Source of the DNA: Prevotella melaninogenica
Lineage (GTDB): Bacteria; Bacteroidota; Bacteroidia; Bacteroidales; Bacteroidaceae
Assembly: GCF_003609775.1 (NCBI RefSeq)
Contig: NZ_AP018049.1
Coordinates: 1,635,001 to 1,699,000, forward strand
Length of the DNA stretch: 64,000 nt
Direction: 5' to 3'
Position numbers and translations under genes: made by a program. Of this stretch, positions 28,762 to 38,526 are shown piece by piece (within the stretch, counting starts at the first letter, position 1; every line of letters begins with the position of its first letter). The notes under the pieces were generated by a model. It saw only the letters and a program-made list of their open reading frames with translations, ran no database searches and was not told the DNA's origin.

Positions 28762-30123
28762 TTATTCTGCCAAACGGCTAAGGTTCAATGCCCAGCCTAC
28801 TCGATTGAGTCTACCACGCCAAACCTTTGTACCACTGATTACCCAGAGGTATTCGTCGCTATCAACTGTTGCTGCAAAAGCATTTGCTACCTGCATGTCT
28901 GTTGGATAAGTGAAGCTCTTATCGCTCTTCCATGTGATACCACCATCACGTGAGAGAAGCATAGAAGCCAACTTACCACTATTATCAACGCCCAACGCAA
29001 GGGCTGCCTTATCATAGTTTACAACTGCAAGACTCTTGTAAAGAGGAAGCTGGAACTTGTCGGCATTGCTCTCTACATAGCTCCATGGCTCATTCTGACG
29101 ATAAGATAGTTTCGTCCAAGAAACATTCTTTGTGCCACTTGCCAATGTACCAACAAGCTGAACACGATACAAGTCAGATGTAACTGCTGTAAGCGAAGAA
29201 TTGATATTGTTTGCTGGAAGGAGCGATGCGTTGCTATCTAATGACTCGTTAGTCCAAGTAACACCATTGTTCTTTGAAGCCAACAACGTACCTGACGTTG
29301 ATAGCGCAAACAACTCTGCTAGCGATGCTGCCACCAACTGCTTCAAACTGCTGTTTGTAGCCACCGTGGTCCAGCTGCTGCCATCTGTAGAGCTATAAAC
29401 CGTACCATTGTCGATAACGAAAAGCTTAGTACCCTGCACTGCCACACTCTTATAAGCATTTGCATTAAAGGTCTTGCTGAGCTTTGTCCAACTATTGCCA
29501 TTATCCTTTGACGCAGCATAAACAATAGTCTGACTGCCATTCGCACCAAAGACAAACACCTTGCTACCCGCACTAACAGCCTTCATTGCTGTAAACGAAG
29601 CGAAGTTACTGTTCGCTTGCAGTGCCTGCCAGCTAAACACGTTGCCCTTCTGCTTATGAACATTCACAGAAACCTTGTAATCTCTGTACTCACTTCCCTT
29701 GTTTGAATAAACACGGAAAGTACGTGGAGTGCTGAAGTCAATAGAATCATTGCTGCTGTAATAAGTGAACTTCTCCTCTGTAGTTGACTTGATAACAACA
29801 GTTCCGCTATTCTTTGTCACAATCTTAGCCAACGCACTTGCTGGCTTCGTACCGTATGGCAAAGAGTCAGGGTTATAAATCAAGCCTTGTGCCTGATCGA
29901 TATAGAACTTAACCTTAGCACCATTGAAGTTGCCCGTATAAGTACTATCGCTACCATTCTTGGCAACGGTATCACGCACTTGCTTTAATTGTCCCAAAGA
30001 AAAGCTCAAAATAGCCGTGTCTTTGTAACTTACACTATTTTTCTCGTCGTCGTCCTTAAGACAAGATGTCATTGTCAAAGTAGCCACCATTAAAGCTACG
30101 AGAGTATATATCTTATTACGCAT
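28762..30123 (-). CDS. DUF6242-type lipoprotein with Asp-box repeats
   Basis: This 453-residue lipoprotein has lipobox M-T-S-C at about residue 21, followed by L-K-D-D-D-E. The N-terminal 150 residues match the DUF6242 start seen in Bacteroidales. The second half carries sialidase-like Asp-box motifs: S-K-D-N-G-N-S-W, S-T-D-G-S-S-W, S-K-N-N-G-V-T-W and S-R-D-G-G-I-T-W. They indicate a beta-propeller. No sialidase catalytic residues were identified, so an enzymatic role is not claimed. It is the first gene of the cluster leading into uppS-bamA. A -7-like TAAATTTG lies on the minus strand at 30150-30157. Confidence 0.8.
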   Translation of the reverse strand: MRNKIYTLVALMVATLTMTSCLKDDDEKNSVSYKDTAILSFSLGQLKQVRDTVAKNGSDSTYTGNFNGAKVKFYIDQAQGLIYNPDSLPYGTKPASALAKIVTKNSGTVVIKSTTEEKFTYYSSNDSIDFSTPRTFRVYSNKGSEYRDYKVSVNVHKQKGNVFSWQALQANSNFASFTAMKAVSAGSKVFVFGANGSQTIVYAASKDNGNSWTKLSKTFNANAYKSVAVQGTKLFVIDNGTVYSSTDGSSWTTVATNSSLKQLVAASLAELFALSTSGTLLASKNNGVTWTNESLDSNASLLPANNINSSLTAVTSDLYRVQLVGTLASGTKNVSWTKLSYRQNEPWSYVESNADKFQLPLYKSLAVVNYDKAALALGVDNSGKLASMLLSRDGGITWKSDKSFTYPTDMQVANAFAATVDSDEYLWVISGTKVWRGRLNRVGWALNLSRLAE

Positions 30124-30528
30124 CAGATACTAATAATTGAATTTAACTGCAAATTTAATCAGAATTCTTCAGAATCAACGTCTTTGACGAGGTTAATTAT
30201 GTAAAATATCGAAAATAACTGCGTTTTTTTAAGTTTGTTTAGTAAGTATTGCCAAAGTAACGATAAACTTGAAGAAAAATAACCAATAAATCACATCTGA
30301 TAAGCTTCTGCTATCTTCCTTACCTTCCCATGAACTTTCCGACTGGTACTATCACTTTTTTTACTTGACTTTACTCGACTTAAAACCTTATCATTCTTCT
30401 ACTTTTCTACGCCTTTATTTGTCTACTTATTTTACATTACATTACACTACCATTTGCCCTCATTGCAAAAAAAATCGTATAAGAAGCAAAAAAGACCCTA
30501 ACAATACTGAGAAGTGTTTTTTATTTGT

Positions 30529-30536
30529 TACTTTTG
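30529..30536 (+). promoter_or_regulatory. -7 promoter element of the KilA-N gene
   Basis: TACTTTTG matches TAnnTTTG and lies 21 nt upstream of the ATG at 30557. No clear TTTG was seen 20 nt upstream of it. The position argues against any start further upstream. The rest of the 30124-30528 gap is A/T-rich with no gene seen. Confidence 0.5.
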
Positions 30537-30556
30537 CTGATATAATAACTAAAAAT

Positions 30557-31420
30557 ATGAATACATCAAAGAAGATAACGGTACAGAGTACTGAAATATC
30601 TGTGCTGATAGGAAAGAATGATAACGACTATATCAGTCTAACGGATATGGTGAAAGCCAACGATGGAGAAGACCTTATTCGCAATTGGATGAGAAATAAA
30701 AACACCTTAGAATATCTTGGTGTTTGGGAAAGTCTGAATAATCCAAATTTTAAAGGTGTCGAATTCGACACCTTTATGAAAGAAGCAGGATTGAATAGAT
30801 TTAATATGACTCCAAGGAAGTGGATAGAAGCAACTAATGCTATTGGCATCGTATCAAAAGCAGGGAGAAATGGAGGGACTTATACACACAAAGATATAGC
30901 CTTTAACTTTGGCATGTGGATTAGCCCAACATTCCAACTTTATATTGTAAAGGAATACCAGCGGTTAAAAGAACAAGAGAGCGATCCGCTTTCGTTAGAG
31001 TGGAACGCAAAGCGAATACTATCCAAAACCAATTATACACTTCATACCGATGCTATTAAAAACGTGATTATTCCTAAAATGGACATTAATGCTATCAAGC
31101 ATGGGATTATCTATGCAACTGAAGCTGATATGCTAAATATAATTCTTTTTGGGTGTAAAGCAAAAGAATGGGCTCAAGCTAACCCAAATTTGGCATCTAA
31201 AGGAATAAATCTTAGAGAAACTGCAAGCATCAACCAGTTAGTAGTATTATCTAATATGGAATCTGCTAATTCTGAAATGATAAAGCAAGGGGTATCAAGA
31301 AAGCAACGTTTTGAGATTCTCCATAAAATGGCAAAAGAACAGTTAAAGGTACTTGACACGAACAATATAGAACAAAGATTTAGAAAGATCTTACCTGATA
31401 GCACAAAGAAAATAGAGTAA
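30557..31420 (+). CDS. KilA-N domain-containing protein
   Basis: This 287-residue protein has an N-terminal KilA-N DNA-binding domain (about residues 20-135), recognisable from D-Y-I-S-L-T-D-M-V-K-A, the tryptophans in R-N-W-M-R-N-K and G-T-Y-T-H-K-D-I-A-F-N-F-G-M-W-I-S-P. The C-terminal half is helical and ends in a basic tail. KilA-N domains occur in phage antirepressor-like proteins and as single chromosomal genes in Bacteroidetes. An open frame extends upstream to 30365, but the promoter-like TACTTTTG lies between, so ATG 30557 is preferred. No other phage gene is nearby, so it looks like a solitary accessory gene of phage descent. Confidence 0.85.
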   Translation: MNTSKKITVQSTEISVLIGKNDNDYISLTDMVKANDGEDLIRNWMRNKNTLEYLGVWESLNNPNFKGVEFDTFMKEAGLNRFNMTPRKWIEATNAIGIVSKAGRNGGTYTHKDIAFNFGMWISPTFQLYIVKEYQRLKEQESDPLSLEWNAKRILSKTNYTLHTDAIKNVIIPKMDINAIKHGIIYATEADMLNIILFGCKAKEWAQANPNLASKGINLRETASINQLVVLSNMESANSEMIKQGVSRKQRFEILHKMAKEQLKVLDTNNIEQRFRKILPDSTKKIE

Positions 31421-31534
31421 TTAGTATCGAAATAGTTTACACATTTAAGGAATTATATTCGTCTTAAGAGTCTACTGCTACTCTAATAAATATCTATCGT
31501 AACTCATCCTACTTCTTTCAGTCAACGTAATGAT

Positions 31535-31612
31535 GCCTCGCACATCTTGTGCGGAGCGTCCGCACAGGTCGTGCGGAGGCTGAACACGAGTGGTGCGGAC
31601 TACTCAACACAT
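31535..31612. repeat. 22-bp-period hairpin repeat, family R2, copy 2
   Basis: GTGC occurs at 31549, 31571 and 31593, in exact 22-bp steps, within palindromes such as CCGCACAGGTCGTGCGG. It lies in the 850-nt gene-free region between the KilA-N gene and pckA. Confidence 0.8.
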
Positions 31613-31734
31613 TCGCCATAATCCCCATTAGAAGTTTGATAAGCAGATGAAAACAATAAAGCAAGCCTACAACATGATAAACCGTACTGAAAAGCTGAGG
31701 GAAGTGGAGGTCACTTAAGTTTAGAACTTTGACG

Positions 31735-31995
31735 TAATATCACACAGAGAGAAGGAGAACACAGAGAAGTATAAAAAAAGCGATGCAAGTCACGGAGGCA
31801 CTGTCGGTGTATAGAGAAACAGAGAGCATTTACTTTTTTTGAGATTTATACACAAGGCATTTACCCCAAAAGGCATCAGGACTCTGTACGCTTCGTCTCT
31901 GTCGCTCTGTGTGCCATCGACACCTCAGTGCATTGTGTTTAGCTCCGTCTTCTCAGCACCTCTGTGTGCCTTATTATGTAAAAATCTCAGTTTAA
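31735..31995. repeat. degenerate inverted-repeat region with ACACAGAG motifs
   Basis: The plus strand has CACACAGAG and AACACAGAG near 31743-31766 and TGAGATTTATACACAAGGC near 31840. The reverse strand of 31900-31995 reads TGAGATTTTTACATAA, GGCACACAGAGG and ACGGAG. The two halves are therefore diverged inverted copies of an intergenic element rich in ACACAGAG. No coding sense was found. The rest of 31421-32214 shows only the two other repeats listed. Confidence 0.5.
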
Positions 31996-32035
31996 CACTC
32001 CACATTTCGAATAATCCATAACTTTACCAAAACAA

Positions 32036-32130
32036 ACTTTGCTGTCACTCCTGTCACTCAAAACTACCACTTAACTCACTAATAATCAGCACAATTACAC
32101 AAAGTGTTAAAAGTGACAGCAAAATAAAAT
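32036..32130 (-). repeat. dispersed intergenic repeat R7, copy 1
   Basis: This stretch of about 95 bp is bounded by TTTGCTGTCAC and its inverse GTGACAGCAAA, with AAAGTGTTAAAAGTGACAGC at one end and a doubled CTGTCACT at the other. Its reverse complement aligns with 38527-38615 over most of its length. Confidence 0.75.
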
Positions 32131-32211
32131 TAAAATTATTGTAGTAATAGTACGTAATATTTCTACCTAAAATTAGCAATCTTATTATTCTATATTACAG
32201 CAGAACAAACA

Positions 32212-32250
32212 AAAACTCCCACCCGTATTGCTACGGATGGGAGCTATTAT
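32212..32250 (-). terminator. pckA terminator
   Basis: The arms CTCCCACCCGTA and TACGGATGGGAG pair over 12 bp with one G-U pair around TTGC. The hairpin lies about 30 nt past the pckA stop, with a T run (AAAAA on the plus strand) in the minus direction. Confidence 0.85.
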
Positions 32251-32277
32251 TATCTATTCAGAAATATTCCGAAAGAA

Positions 32278-33891
32278 TTAGAGCTGTGGACCAGCTGCTA
32301 CGAGAGCCTTACCAGCCTCGTTTGTCTCGTACTTCTTGAAGTTCTTGATGAAACGAGCTGCGAGGTCCTTAGCCTTCTCATCCCACTGAGCTGCATCAGC
32401 GTAAGTGTCACGTGGATCGAGGATATCAGTTGCAACACCTTCGAGCTGTGTAGGAACAGTGAAGTTGAAGTAAGGAATCTGCTTTGTTGGAGCAGTATCG
32501 ATAGAGTGGTTCAAGATAGCATCGATGATACCACGTGTATCCTTAATAGAGATACGCTTGCCAGTACCATTCCAACCAGTGTTAACCAAGTAAGCCTTAG
32601 CACCGCTCTTCTCCATCTTCTTAACAAGCTCCTCAGCATACTTTGTTGGGTGGAGCTCCAAGAATGCCTGACCGAAGCAAGCAGAGAATGTTGGAGTTGG
32701 CTCAGTGATACCACGCTCTGTACCAGCCAACTTAGCTGTGAAACCAGAGAGGAAGTAGTACTTAGTCTGCTCTGAATCCAAGATAGATACTGGAGGCAAT
32801 ACACCGAAAGCGTCAGCTGACAAGAAGATTACCTGCTTAGCATCTGGACCCTGAGAAACAGGAGCCTGGATGTTCTCGATGTGGTAGATAGGATAAGAAA
32901 CACGAGTATTCTCAGTTACGCTCTTATCGTTGAAGTCGATCTTACCATTAGCATCAACAGTTACGTTCTCGAGGAGAGCGTCACGCTTGATAGCCTTGTA
33001 GATATCTGGCTCAGACTCCTTGTCAAGGTTAATAACCTTAGCATAGCAACCACCCTCATAGTTGAAGACACCCTTGTCATCCCAACCGTGCTCGTCATCA
33101 CCGATGAGCTTACGCTTTGGATCGGTAGAGAGAGTAGTCTTACCTGTACCAGAAAGACCGAAGAAGATAGCTGTGTTCTCACCGTTCATGTCAGTGTTAG
33201 CAGAGCAGTGCATAGAAGCCATACCCTTCAATGGCAAGAAGTAGTTCATCATAGAGAACATACCCTTCTTCATCTCACCACCGTACCATGTGTTAACGAT
33301 TACCTGCTCCTTAGTTGTTACGTTGAACATAACGCAAGTTTCTGAGTTAAGACCGAGCTCCTTCCAGTTCTCAACCTTAGCCTTAGAAGCATTGTAAACG
33401 ATGAAGTCTGGCTCCTGCTCGAGGTCAGCCTCGCTTGTAGGACGGATGAACATGTTTGTTACAAAGTGAGCCTGCCAAGCAACCTCCACGATGAAACGAA
33501 TCTTCATACGTGTGTCAGCGTGTGTACCGCAGAAACCGTCAACAACAAAAAGACGCTTGTTAGACAACTCCTTCTTAGCGATATCCTTAACAACTGTCCA
33601 AGCCTCCTTAGAAGCACGGTGGTTGTCATTGTGGTATTCCTCAGAATCCCACCATACTGTATCGTGAGAGTTCTCATCATCAACGATGAACTTATCCTTA
33701 GGAGAACGACCAGTGTAAATACCAGTCATTACGTTTACTGCGCCAAGCTCAGTTACCTGACCTCTTTCATAACCCTGAAGGCTTTCTTTTGTCTCCTCTT
33801 CGAACAATAAGTCGTAAGATGGATTGTAAACAACTTCTGTTGTACCTGTAATACCGTACTTCTCAAGTACGCTCTTATCAAACTTTGCCAT
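32278..33891 (-). CDS. pckA: phosphoenolpyruvate carboxykinase (ATP)
   Basis: This 537-residue cytoplasmic enzyme interconverts oxaloacetate plus ATP with PEP, CO2 and ADP. In succinate-producing Bacteroidetes it probably runs toward oxaloacetate, fixing CO2. The PCK-specific P-loop [10 protein letters not shown] lies at about residue 243, and the signature [10 protein letters not shown] follows at about 265. The substrate-binding region [10 protein letters not shown] is at about residue 57. The length is normal for the ATP-type enzyme. It has its own strong promoter and terminator and is a single gene. Its high G/C at wobble positions compared with neighbours suggests high expression. Confidence 0.96.
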   Translation of the reverse strand: MAKFDKSVLEKYGITGTTEVVYNPSYDLLFEEETKESLQGYERGQVTELGAVNVMTGIYTGRSPKDKFIVDDENSHDTVWWDSEEYHNDNHRASKEAWTVVKDIAKKELSNKRLFVVDGFCGTHADTRMKIRFIVEVAWQAHFVTNMFIRPTSEADLEQEPDFIVYNASKAKVENWKELGLNSETCVMFNVTTKEQVIVNTWYGGEMKKGMFSMMNYFLPLKGMASMHCSANTDMNGENTAIFFGLSGTGKTTLSTDPKRKLIGDDEHGWDDKGVFNYEGGCYAKVINLDKESEPDIYKAIKRDALLENVTVDANGKIDFNDKSVTENTRVSYPIYHIENIQAPVSQGPDAKQVIFLSADAFGVLPPVSILDSEQTKYYFLSGFTAKLAGTERGITEPTPTFSACFGQAFLELHPTKYAEELVKKMEKSGAKAYLVNTGWNGTGKRISIKDTRGIIDAILNHSIDTAPTKQIPYFNFTVPTQLEGVATDILDPRDTYADAAQWDEKAKDLAARFIKNFKKYETNEAGKALVAAGPQL

Positions 33892-33959
33892 TTCTTATAA
33901 ATGTATTTAGTTGAAAATTGATTTAGACTCTTTTTTGTGTCTTATCTACAAAGACACCG

Positions 33960-33991
33960 CAAAGGTAATATAATTATTAAGTTCAAACAAA
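33960..33991 (-). promoter_or_regulatory. pckA promoter
   Basis: On the minus strand TTTG (33988-33991) is followed after 20 nt by TACCTTTG (33960-33967). These are the same -7 sequence and spacing as at the rRNA promoter in this window. The predicted leader is about 63 nt. Confidence 0.8.
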
Positions 33992-34105
33992 AAATAGCGA
34001 AGAAAAAGTATCAAAGTATTTACTTAGAAGGTTAAAGAAATAAAAAAAACAACAAGCATAGCTATATTTGCAAATCAGACTTAGCAAAACCTCAGATTTA
34101 TTTCT

Positions 34106-34113
34106 TACTTTTG
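34106..34113 (+). promoter_or_regulatory. -7 promoter element of upp
   Basis: TACTTTTG fits TAnnTTTG. No TTTG is found at the expected distance upstream. The leader to the ATG at 34172 would be about 52 nt. Confidence 0.45.
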
Positions 34114-34171
34114 CCGAAATTTTGTAGAGCAGGTTGCTAACTTGCTTATCTATAACACCTAAGATAGAAAA

Positions 34172-34831
34172 ATGGACATCATTAACTTTTCAGAGCAGAA
34201 CTCTATCATCAATCAGTATTTAGCTGAAATCCGTGATAAGGATTATCAGAAGAATCGCTTGCTCTTCCGCAATAATGTTATGCGTATCGGAGAGTTCGAA
34301 GCTTTTGAAATCTCAAAAACATTGAACTACGAACCAAAGGATGTTGTTACTCCGTTAGGTACGGCTCAGGTAAATGTACCAACTGATAAGATTGTTTTGG
34401 CAACTATTTTCCGTGCTGGATTGCCTTTCCATAACGGTTTCCTTAACATATTCGACCATGCTGGTAATGCCTTCGTTAGTGCTTATCGCGAATATACGGA
34501 TGCTGATCATCATGAGGTAGGAATCCACGTTGAATATCTTGCTACACCAGACATCAATGGTAAGACACTTATCATCGCTGACCCAATGTTGGCTACTGGC
34601 GGTTCTATGGAACTTGGCTACAAGGCTATCCTCTCAAAGGGAAATCCTCGTCATGTGCATGTTGCCTGCTTGCTGGCTACACCAGAAGGTATCGCACATA
34701 TCCGTAAAACCTTCCCAGAAGACTCAACAACCATTTGGTGTGCAGCTATTGATGAAGGATTGAATGAGCATAAGTACATTGTTCCTGGTTTCGGTGATGC
34801 TGGTGACTTGTGCTATGGTGAGAAATTATAA
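34172..34831 (+). CDS. upp: uracil phosphoribosyltransferase
   Basis: This 219-residue enzyme converts uracil and PRPP to UMP in pyrimidine salvage. The PRPP loop reads I-A-D-P-M-L-A-T-G-G-S-M at about residue 131. The uracil-binding loop reads P-G-F-G-D-A-G-D-L-C-Y-G near the C-terminus, where most members have P-G-L-G-D-A-G-D-R-x-F-G. The arginine region R-A-G-L-P-F is at about residue 81. The length is normal. It is a single gene, divergent from pckA, with a strong terminator after it. With cdd it completes salvage of cytidine-derived uracil only if uridine phosphorylase is elsewhere. Confidence 0.93.
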   Translation: MDIINFSEQNSIINQYLAEIRDKDYQKNRLLFRNNVMRIGEFEAFEISKTLNYEPKDVVTPLGTAQVNVPTDKIVLATIFRAGLPFHNGFLNIFDHAGNAFVSAYREYTDADHHEVGIHVEYLATPDINGKTLIIADPMLATGGSMELGYKAILSKGNPRHVHVACLLATPEGIAHIRKTFPEDSTTIWCAAIDEGLNEHKYIVPGFGDAGDLCYGEKL

Positions 34832-34848
34832 GATATCTCCTTAATACA

Positions 34849-34895
34849 ACAAAGGACGATAAAAGTGAGATGCTTTTATCGTCCTTTGTCTTTTT
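34849..34895. terminator. bidirectional hairpin terminator
   Basis: The arms ACAAAGGACGATAAAAG and CTTTTATCGTCCTTTGT pair perfectly (17 bp) around a 7-nt loop, followed by CTTTTTAT. It lies between upp (+) and the convergent gene ending at 34912 (-). Confidence 0.9.
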
Positions 34896-34911
34896 ATCCA
34901 GTTCCTCCAGC

Positions 34912-36642
34912 TTAGACCTTAGAGGCAATATGTCTTCTATAGACATCTAAGTGCGATTTCTGTAAGACGTCACTGATATGGCTCATACGCTGTTTCTGAC
35001 TCATGTCGGTATCGTTTTGCGTCTCATCCTCCTGCATCATAATACGACCATTGCCCTCAACAGGCAGGAACTCATACCACTCCACTGGTACATCATGCCA
35101 TGACCCATCACCGCCATATTTACTAATATAAGACATACGATGTTCTGAACGGAAGCCGTAAGCCGTAACATTTATCAGCGTACTGCCATCTCCTTGTGCC
35201 GCAGAAGAAGTCTTCATAATACAAGGAGTCACACAATTAGGATGCTGGAAATTCTCCTGTCCCCAGAAGTTAGCCAATGCTTCATGCTCCCAGAACGAAC
35301 TCTTCCGTTCCATGTCATATCCGTAAATATCCTTCTGTGGTCGTATCTGCTGATACATCGGTACACACAACAGGGGAGCGAAACTAAAGTAGATGGCACG
35401 GAAATACCTCGCATTGATTTCGTAAAAGTCTTTCTTAGCCTTCTCAAAGTCAAAACTACGATACTGAGCAGGATTCATATCGAGGTCTAACATTTGTAGA
35501 TGTTCTGGCATGATAGTGTTTATCATGTAATGCTTATCGAAATCAAAGTCATCACCATAACCCTCTTTATCGTCCATCAGCAATGCCATCATACTCTGTT
35601 GTGCCAATGGCGTAAAGAGTAAAGCATATTGCTGATTGTTATTACGATTACTTGTATTGAACGCAACCTCAAACTCTTCGTTGGTCAACATTGCAAAGTC
35701 ACTACTCTCAAGGTTACGAGCTTTGCGTCGCAACCAGAATCTATCCCATTTGAAACGCAATGAACCATCCTTACCAGCCAATCCACTTGGCTTACGATAG
35801 AAAGTCAAGTCGGGTGCTGCAGTATTACCATAGATAAGCCGAGTACGCTCAAAGTAATTAGGATAGGGTGCAGTTACACTGGCATATAAGGTTTCCGAAT
35901 GAGACACTGTACGCATCTTTCCATCTGGCCCTCGCTCTGTCGTTGTCCAAAAAATTGTCTTCTGACCATGATAAGTCTTCTCTCCCATCTCCATCTTCCG
36001 TGTTCGACAGATGACAAAGGGATTACCATTGATAAGCCCAGAATGGGAATAAAGTACCGAACGTTCAGCATTAAAGGAGTCGTTCCATCCGTATGTTTTA
36101 CGAAGGTCTGCCAATCTTTGTGTGGTGAAATAAGGGTCGAACTCCAATCTGGGTACGGTCTTTGACATCATACGTGTGAAGACATCCCAGTCATAGAGCC
36201 TATTCAAAGCTGCCATCTGATTCCATGCTCGCTCTTTCAACGCCTTCACCTCATTGGCTAAATCGTCATGCTGAACACGCAAGGATTTCAATGTCGGATG
36301 TACTTTTAACAATAGGAAGACAAGCAATAAAGCTGCTCCGCCGCCTATCATCAAAAGATATTCCATCGGAAACTCATTTCTCTTCACATAAACAACAGCA
36401 GCACCTGCCACCACAGCTATCCACAGAATGACACACACGATAGTCCACATCGTGATACGACCAGACACATCCGCAAGATTCTTCTCTCCTGCATAGATTT
36501 GTCGACACGTCTCACGATTAGCCTCAACATCAACCTGAGCCTCTTCGGCAAGTGCATTAAAGGTTTCATCAGCCACCTTCTTGAACTTCTCCTTAAAGGT
36601 GCTGATGTATTCGTTTAGTGGATCATAGATATCCTCTACCAT
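34912..36642 (-). CDS. LemA-linked membrane protein of unknown function
   Basis: I cannot assign a family with confidence to this 576-residue protein. DUF3137-like proteins are the usual partners of LemA, and this may be a distant one. Residues about 62-86 and 93-113 are hydrophobic and form a two-helix membrane hairpin after a soluble helical N-terminus. A short coiled-coil follows (about 115-145), then a large soluble domain of about 400 residues. That domain holds Y-F-T-T-Q-R-L-A-D-L and an Asn/Gln-rich patch near residue 335. It starts 14 nt after the stop of the LemA gene, so the two are almost certainly co-transcribed and probably act together at the inner membrane. Confidence 0.7.
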   Translation of the reverse strand: MVEDIYDPLNEYISTFKEKFKKVADETFNALAEEAQVDVEANRETCRQIYAGEKNLADVSGRITMWTIVCVILWIAVVAGAAVVYVKRNEFPMEYLLMIGGGAALLLVFLLLKVHPTLKSLRVQHDDLANEVKALKERAWNQMAALNRLYDWDVFTRMMSKTVPRLEFDPYFTTQRLADLRKTYGWNDSFNAERSVLYSHSGLINGNPFVICRTRKMEMGEKTYHGQKTIFWTTTERGPDGKMRTVSHSETLYASVTAPYPNYFERTRLIYGNTAAPDLTFYRKPSGLAGKDGSLRFKWDRFWLRRKARNLESSDFAMLTNEEFEVAFNTSNRNNNQQYALLFTPLAQQSMMALLMDDKEGYGDDFDFDKHYMINTIMPEHLQMLDLDMNPAQYRSFDFEKAKKDFYEINARYFRAIYFSFAPLLCVPMYQQIRPQKDIYGYDMERKSSFWEHEALANFWGQENFQHPNCVTPCIMKTSSAAQGDGSTLINVTAYGFRSEHRMSYISKYGGDGSWHDVPVEWYEFLPVEGNGRIMMQEDETQNDTDMSQKQRMSHISDVLQKSHLDVYRRHIASKV

Positions 36643-36656
36643 TTACCTCCGCTGTC

Positions 36657-37406
36657 TTAGAAGAATTTACCTCTTGCTGCCTCACGTGTCTCTGCCGTTG
36701 CTGTGAATGGTATGCGAGTTGTGTAACCCTGCTGAGCAGCAACAATCATCTTTGTTGGCCAAGAGAAGATGTCAGTATTCCATTGTGTCACACGACTGTT
36801 ATATACAGTGCGAGCTGCCGTAATCTCTCGCTGCAGATAATTATTCTGCTGCATCGCATCAGCAATAGCATTGTGTGCTTTCAACTCTGGATAAGCCTCA
36901 ACCTGTGGAAAGAGTCGTCCAAAAGCTGTGTTTACTTGTGCATTCACATCACTTCTATTTCCTTCGTTCACACCACCAGAACGAAGAGCTGCAACAGCCT
37001 TCATCACGTCTTTGTCAAGGTCGATAGCACGCTCTACCAGACCAACTACGTTCTGAAGTATCTGTACACGCTGTTCCAAATAGTTGTCTATATTAGATGC
37101 CTCAGCCTGAATACGCTGCTCTAACTTCTGGAAATAGTTACGTGCTGATATCTTCATAAAGATAAAGATAACACCAGGGAGAATTCCCACCAGACAGCCT
37201 ACAACACCAACAAGCAATGGATTTGTCATCGTACTACCCAATATCAGCACAAATAACAATACCAACACCGGACCAACCACCCACAAAGCAATCTGAAAAA
37301 GGGTTGAACCAAAACCTACTTCAACAGGGAGTTGCTTGTCAATTACATGTACGTCACGACCTGCATCATTCACAGGTCCTGTCACTTCGTCCAATAAATT
37401 CGCCAT
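36657..37406 (-). CDS. lemA: LemA family protein
   Basis: This 249-residue LemA family protein has two hydrophobic helices near the N-terminus (about residues 35-60 and 62-85). The LemA helical bundle follows, with R-I-Q-A-E-A-S-N-I-D-N-Y-L-E-Q-R and Q-V-E-A-Y-P-E-L-K-A-H, the family's hallmark. Classical LemA has one N-terminal helix, so the second hydrophobic stretch is a variant. The biochemical function of the family is unknown. It is the first gene of a two-gene transcript with the large membrane protein at 34912 and has a clear Bacteroidetes promoter. Confidence 0.9.
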   Translation of the reverse strand: MANLLDEVTGPVNDAGRDVHVIDKQLPVEVGFGSTLFQIALWVVGPVLVLLFVLILGSTMTNPLLVGVVGCLVGILPGVIFIFMKISARNYFQKLEQRIQAEASNIDNYLEQRVQILQNVVGLVERAIDLDKDVMKAVAALRSGGVNEGNRSDVNAQVNTAFGRLFPQVEAYPELKAHNAIADAMQQNNYLQREITAARTVYNSRVTQWNTDIFSWPTKMIVAAQQGYTTRIPFTATAETREAARGKFF

Positions 37407-37451
37407 AGTTAAATCTGTTTTTTGTTTTCAATAATATCTGTTTTTAGGCTT

Positions 37452-37483
37452 CAAAGATACATTTTTTTCTTAAAGAGAGCAAA
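37452..37483 (-). promoter_or_regulatory. lemA operon promoter
   Basis: On the minus strand TTTG (37480-37483) is followed after 20 nt by TATCTTTG (37452-37459). The leader to the ATG at 37406 is about 38 nt. Confidence 0.78.
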
Positions 37484-37634
37484 TCTATACTCGTTATCTT
37501 CTGTTTTATAAACTCAACATGATAAATTATAGCATCAATTAGCATAGTTCCTAAACTCTACAAAGGAATTACAAAGATAGGGGCGTACGATTTGATACGC
37601 CCCACATCTTTATGAGTTAGGTCCTTTCAGCATA

Positions 37635-38276
37635 TTACTTCAACTTAAAATAGTCTATCAGATTACGTCCCCATGCTGGCTGCATACCATTCTGCTTTTC
37701 CTTAGCAAAGAGTTCTTTGATGGTTTCTAAATCCTTTGGAGTATTCATACTTGGACGACCAGTCTCCTTACTCATCTTCTCAAAAAAGATATAAAGGAGA
37801 ACACGAGGACGAGGATTAGATGGGTTAATACCAATAGCTGACTTGTAATAACAGATTGCATCAATGTAATAAAGTTTACCATTCACTGATGGATTCTGTG
37901 TGATGAGTGCTGCATAATAAAAACCCTTCAACGTAAACTGTTCTGAACGATCAACTCCCTTTTTTGTCTGCAATGCCTCAAGGTCAGCCTTCACCGCATC
38001 TAAGAATAAGGAGGAATAATCACTCTGTGGAGAGCGAGCAGCATACTGAAGGGCATAGAACACACGATAATAGGTAGGGAGCCAAGCATCTGGATACTGC
38101 ATTTCCATACGCTTCAATTCATCCATTCCCTTTACAATAGATGTAGCTTCGTCTGCCTTGACGTTACTTAAAGTGGTTTTTAACTGTGCTTCGAACTGAT
38201 TGTTGTTCTGTGCATTCATACTGGTTGCAAACATAAGAGCAACGATAACGACGATTTTAGAAACTAAAGTCTTCAT
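37635..38276 (-). CDS. secreted hypothetical protein, TPR-like
   Basis: This 213-residue protein has a Sec signal peptide (M-K-T-L-V-S-K-I-V-V-I-V then cleavage after M-N-A). The mature part is all helical with TPR-like spacing of aromatic and alanine residues (Y-Y-R-V-F-Y-A-L-Q-Y-A-A and Y-Y-I-D-A-I-C-Y-Y-K-S-A-I). This suggests a small solenoid in the periplasm. I start at ATG 38276. The open frame runs to 38366, but the promoter at 38316-38347 lies inside that extension. It is a single gene and I do not recognise a specific function. Confidence 0.7.
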   Translation of the reverse strand: MKTLVSKIVVIVALMFATSMNAQNNNQFEAQLKTTLSNVKADEATSIVKGMDELKRMEMQYPDAWLPTYYRVFYALQYAARSPQSDYSSLFLDAVKADLEALQTKKGVDRSEQFTLKGFYYAALITQNPSVNGKLYYIDAICYYKSAIGINPSNPRPRVLLYIFFEKMSKETGRPSMNTPKDLETIKELFAKEKQNGMQPAWGRNLIDYFKLK

Positions 38277-38315
38277 ACGCTTTGATTTTAAAAAGTGAAA
38301 CATTGATTTCTGTCG

Positions 38316-38347
38316 CAAATGTATCAAAGCTTTTGATTGCCTCCAAA
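38316..38347 (-). promoter_or_regulatory. promoter of the TPR-like secreted protein gene
   Basis: On the minus strand TTTG (38344-38347), 20 nt, then TACATTTG (38316-38323). It fixes the gene start at 38276, since the longer frame would start upstream of transcription. Confidence 0.75.
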
Positions 38348-38526
38348 TAATAGGGACAGACAGCAAAAAAGTGGTTTAGATAACTATTCACACCGCTGAA
38401 ATACTATATTTTGGGACGAACAACTAACACGCTTAGTCCGTTGTATAGTTAAGAGAATGATGTAATATTTCTGACTAAAGTAAGAAGACAAGCACTACTC
38501 ATTATTACAAGAATTATTTTACTTTT

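Noticed and set aside
30365..30556. Longer N-terminus of the KilA-N protein, with a C-P-H-C motif
   Set aside because: A -7 promoter element lies between, and the stretch is not domain-like. The Cys pair is probably accidental.
30557..31420. A prophage around the KilA-N gene
   Set aside because: No integrase, structural or lysis genes flank it. The neighbours are a lipoprotein gene and pckA.
38277..38366. Extension of the TPR-like secreted protein
   Set aside because: It would bury the signal peptide in the middle of the protein and overlap the promoter.
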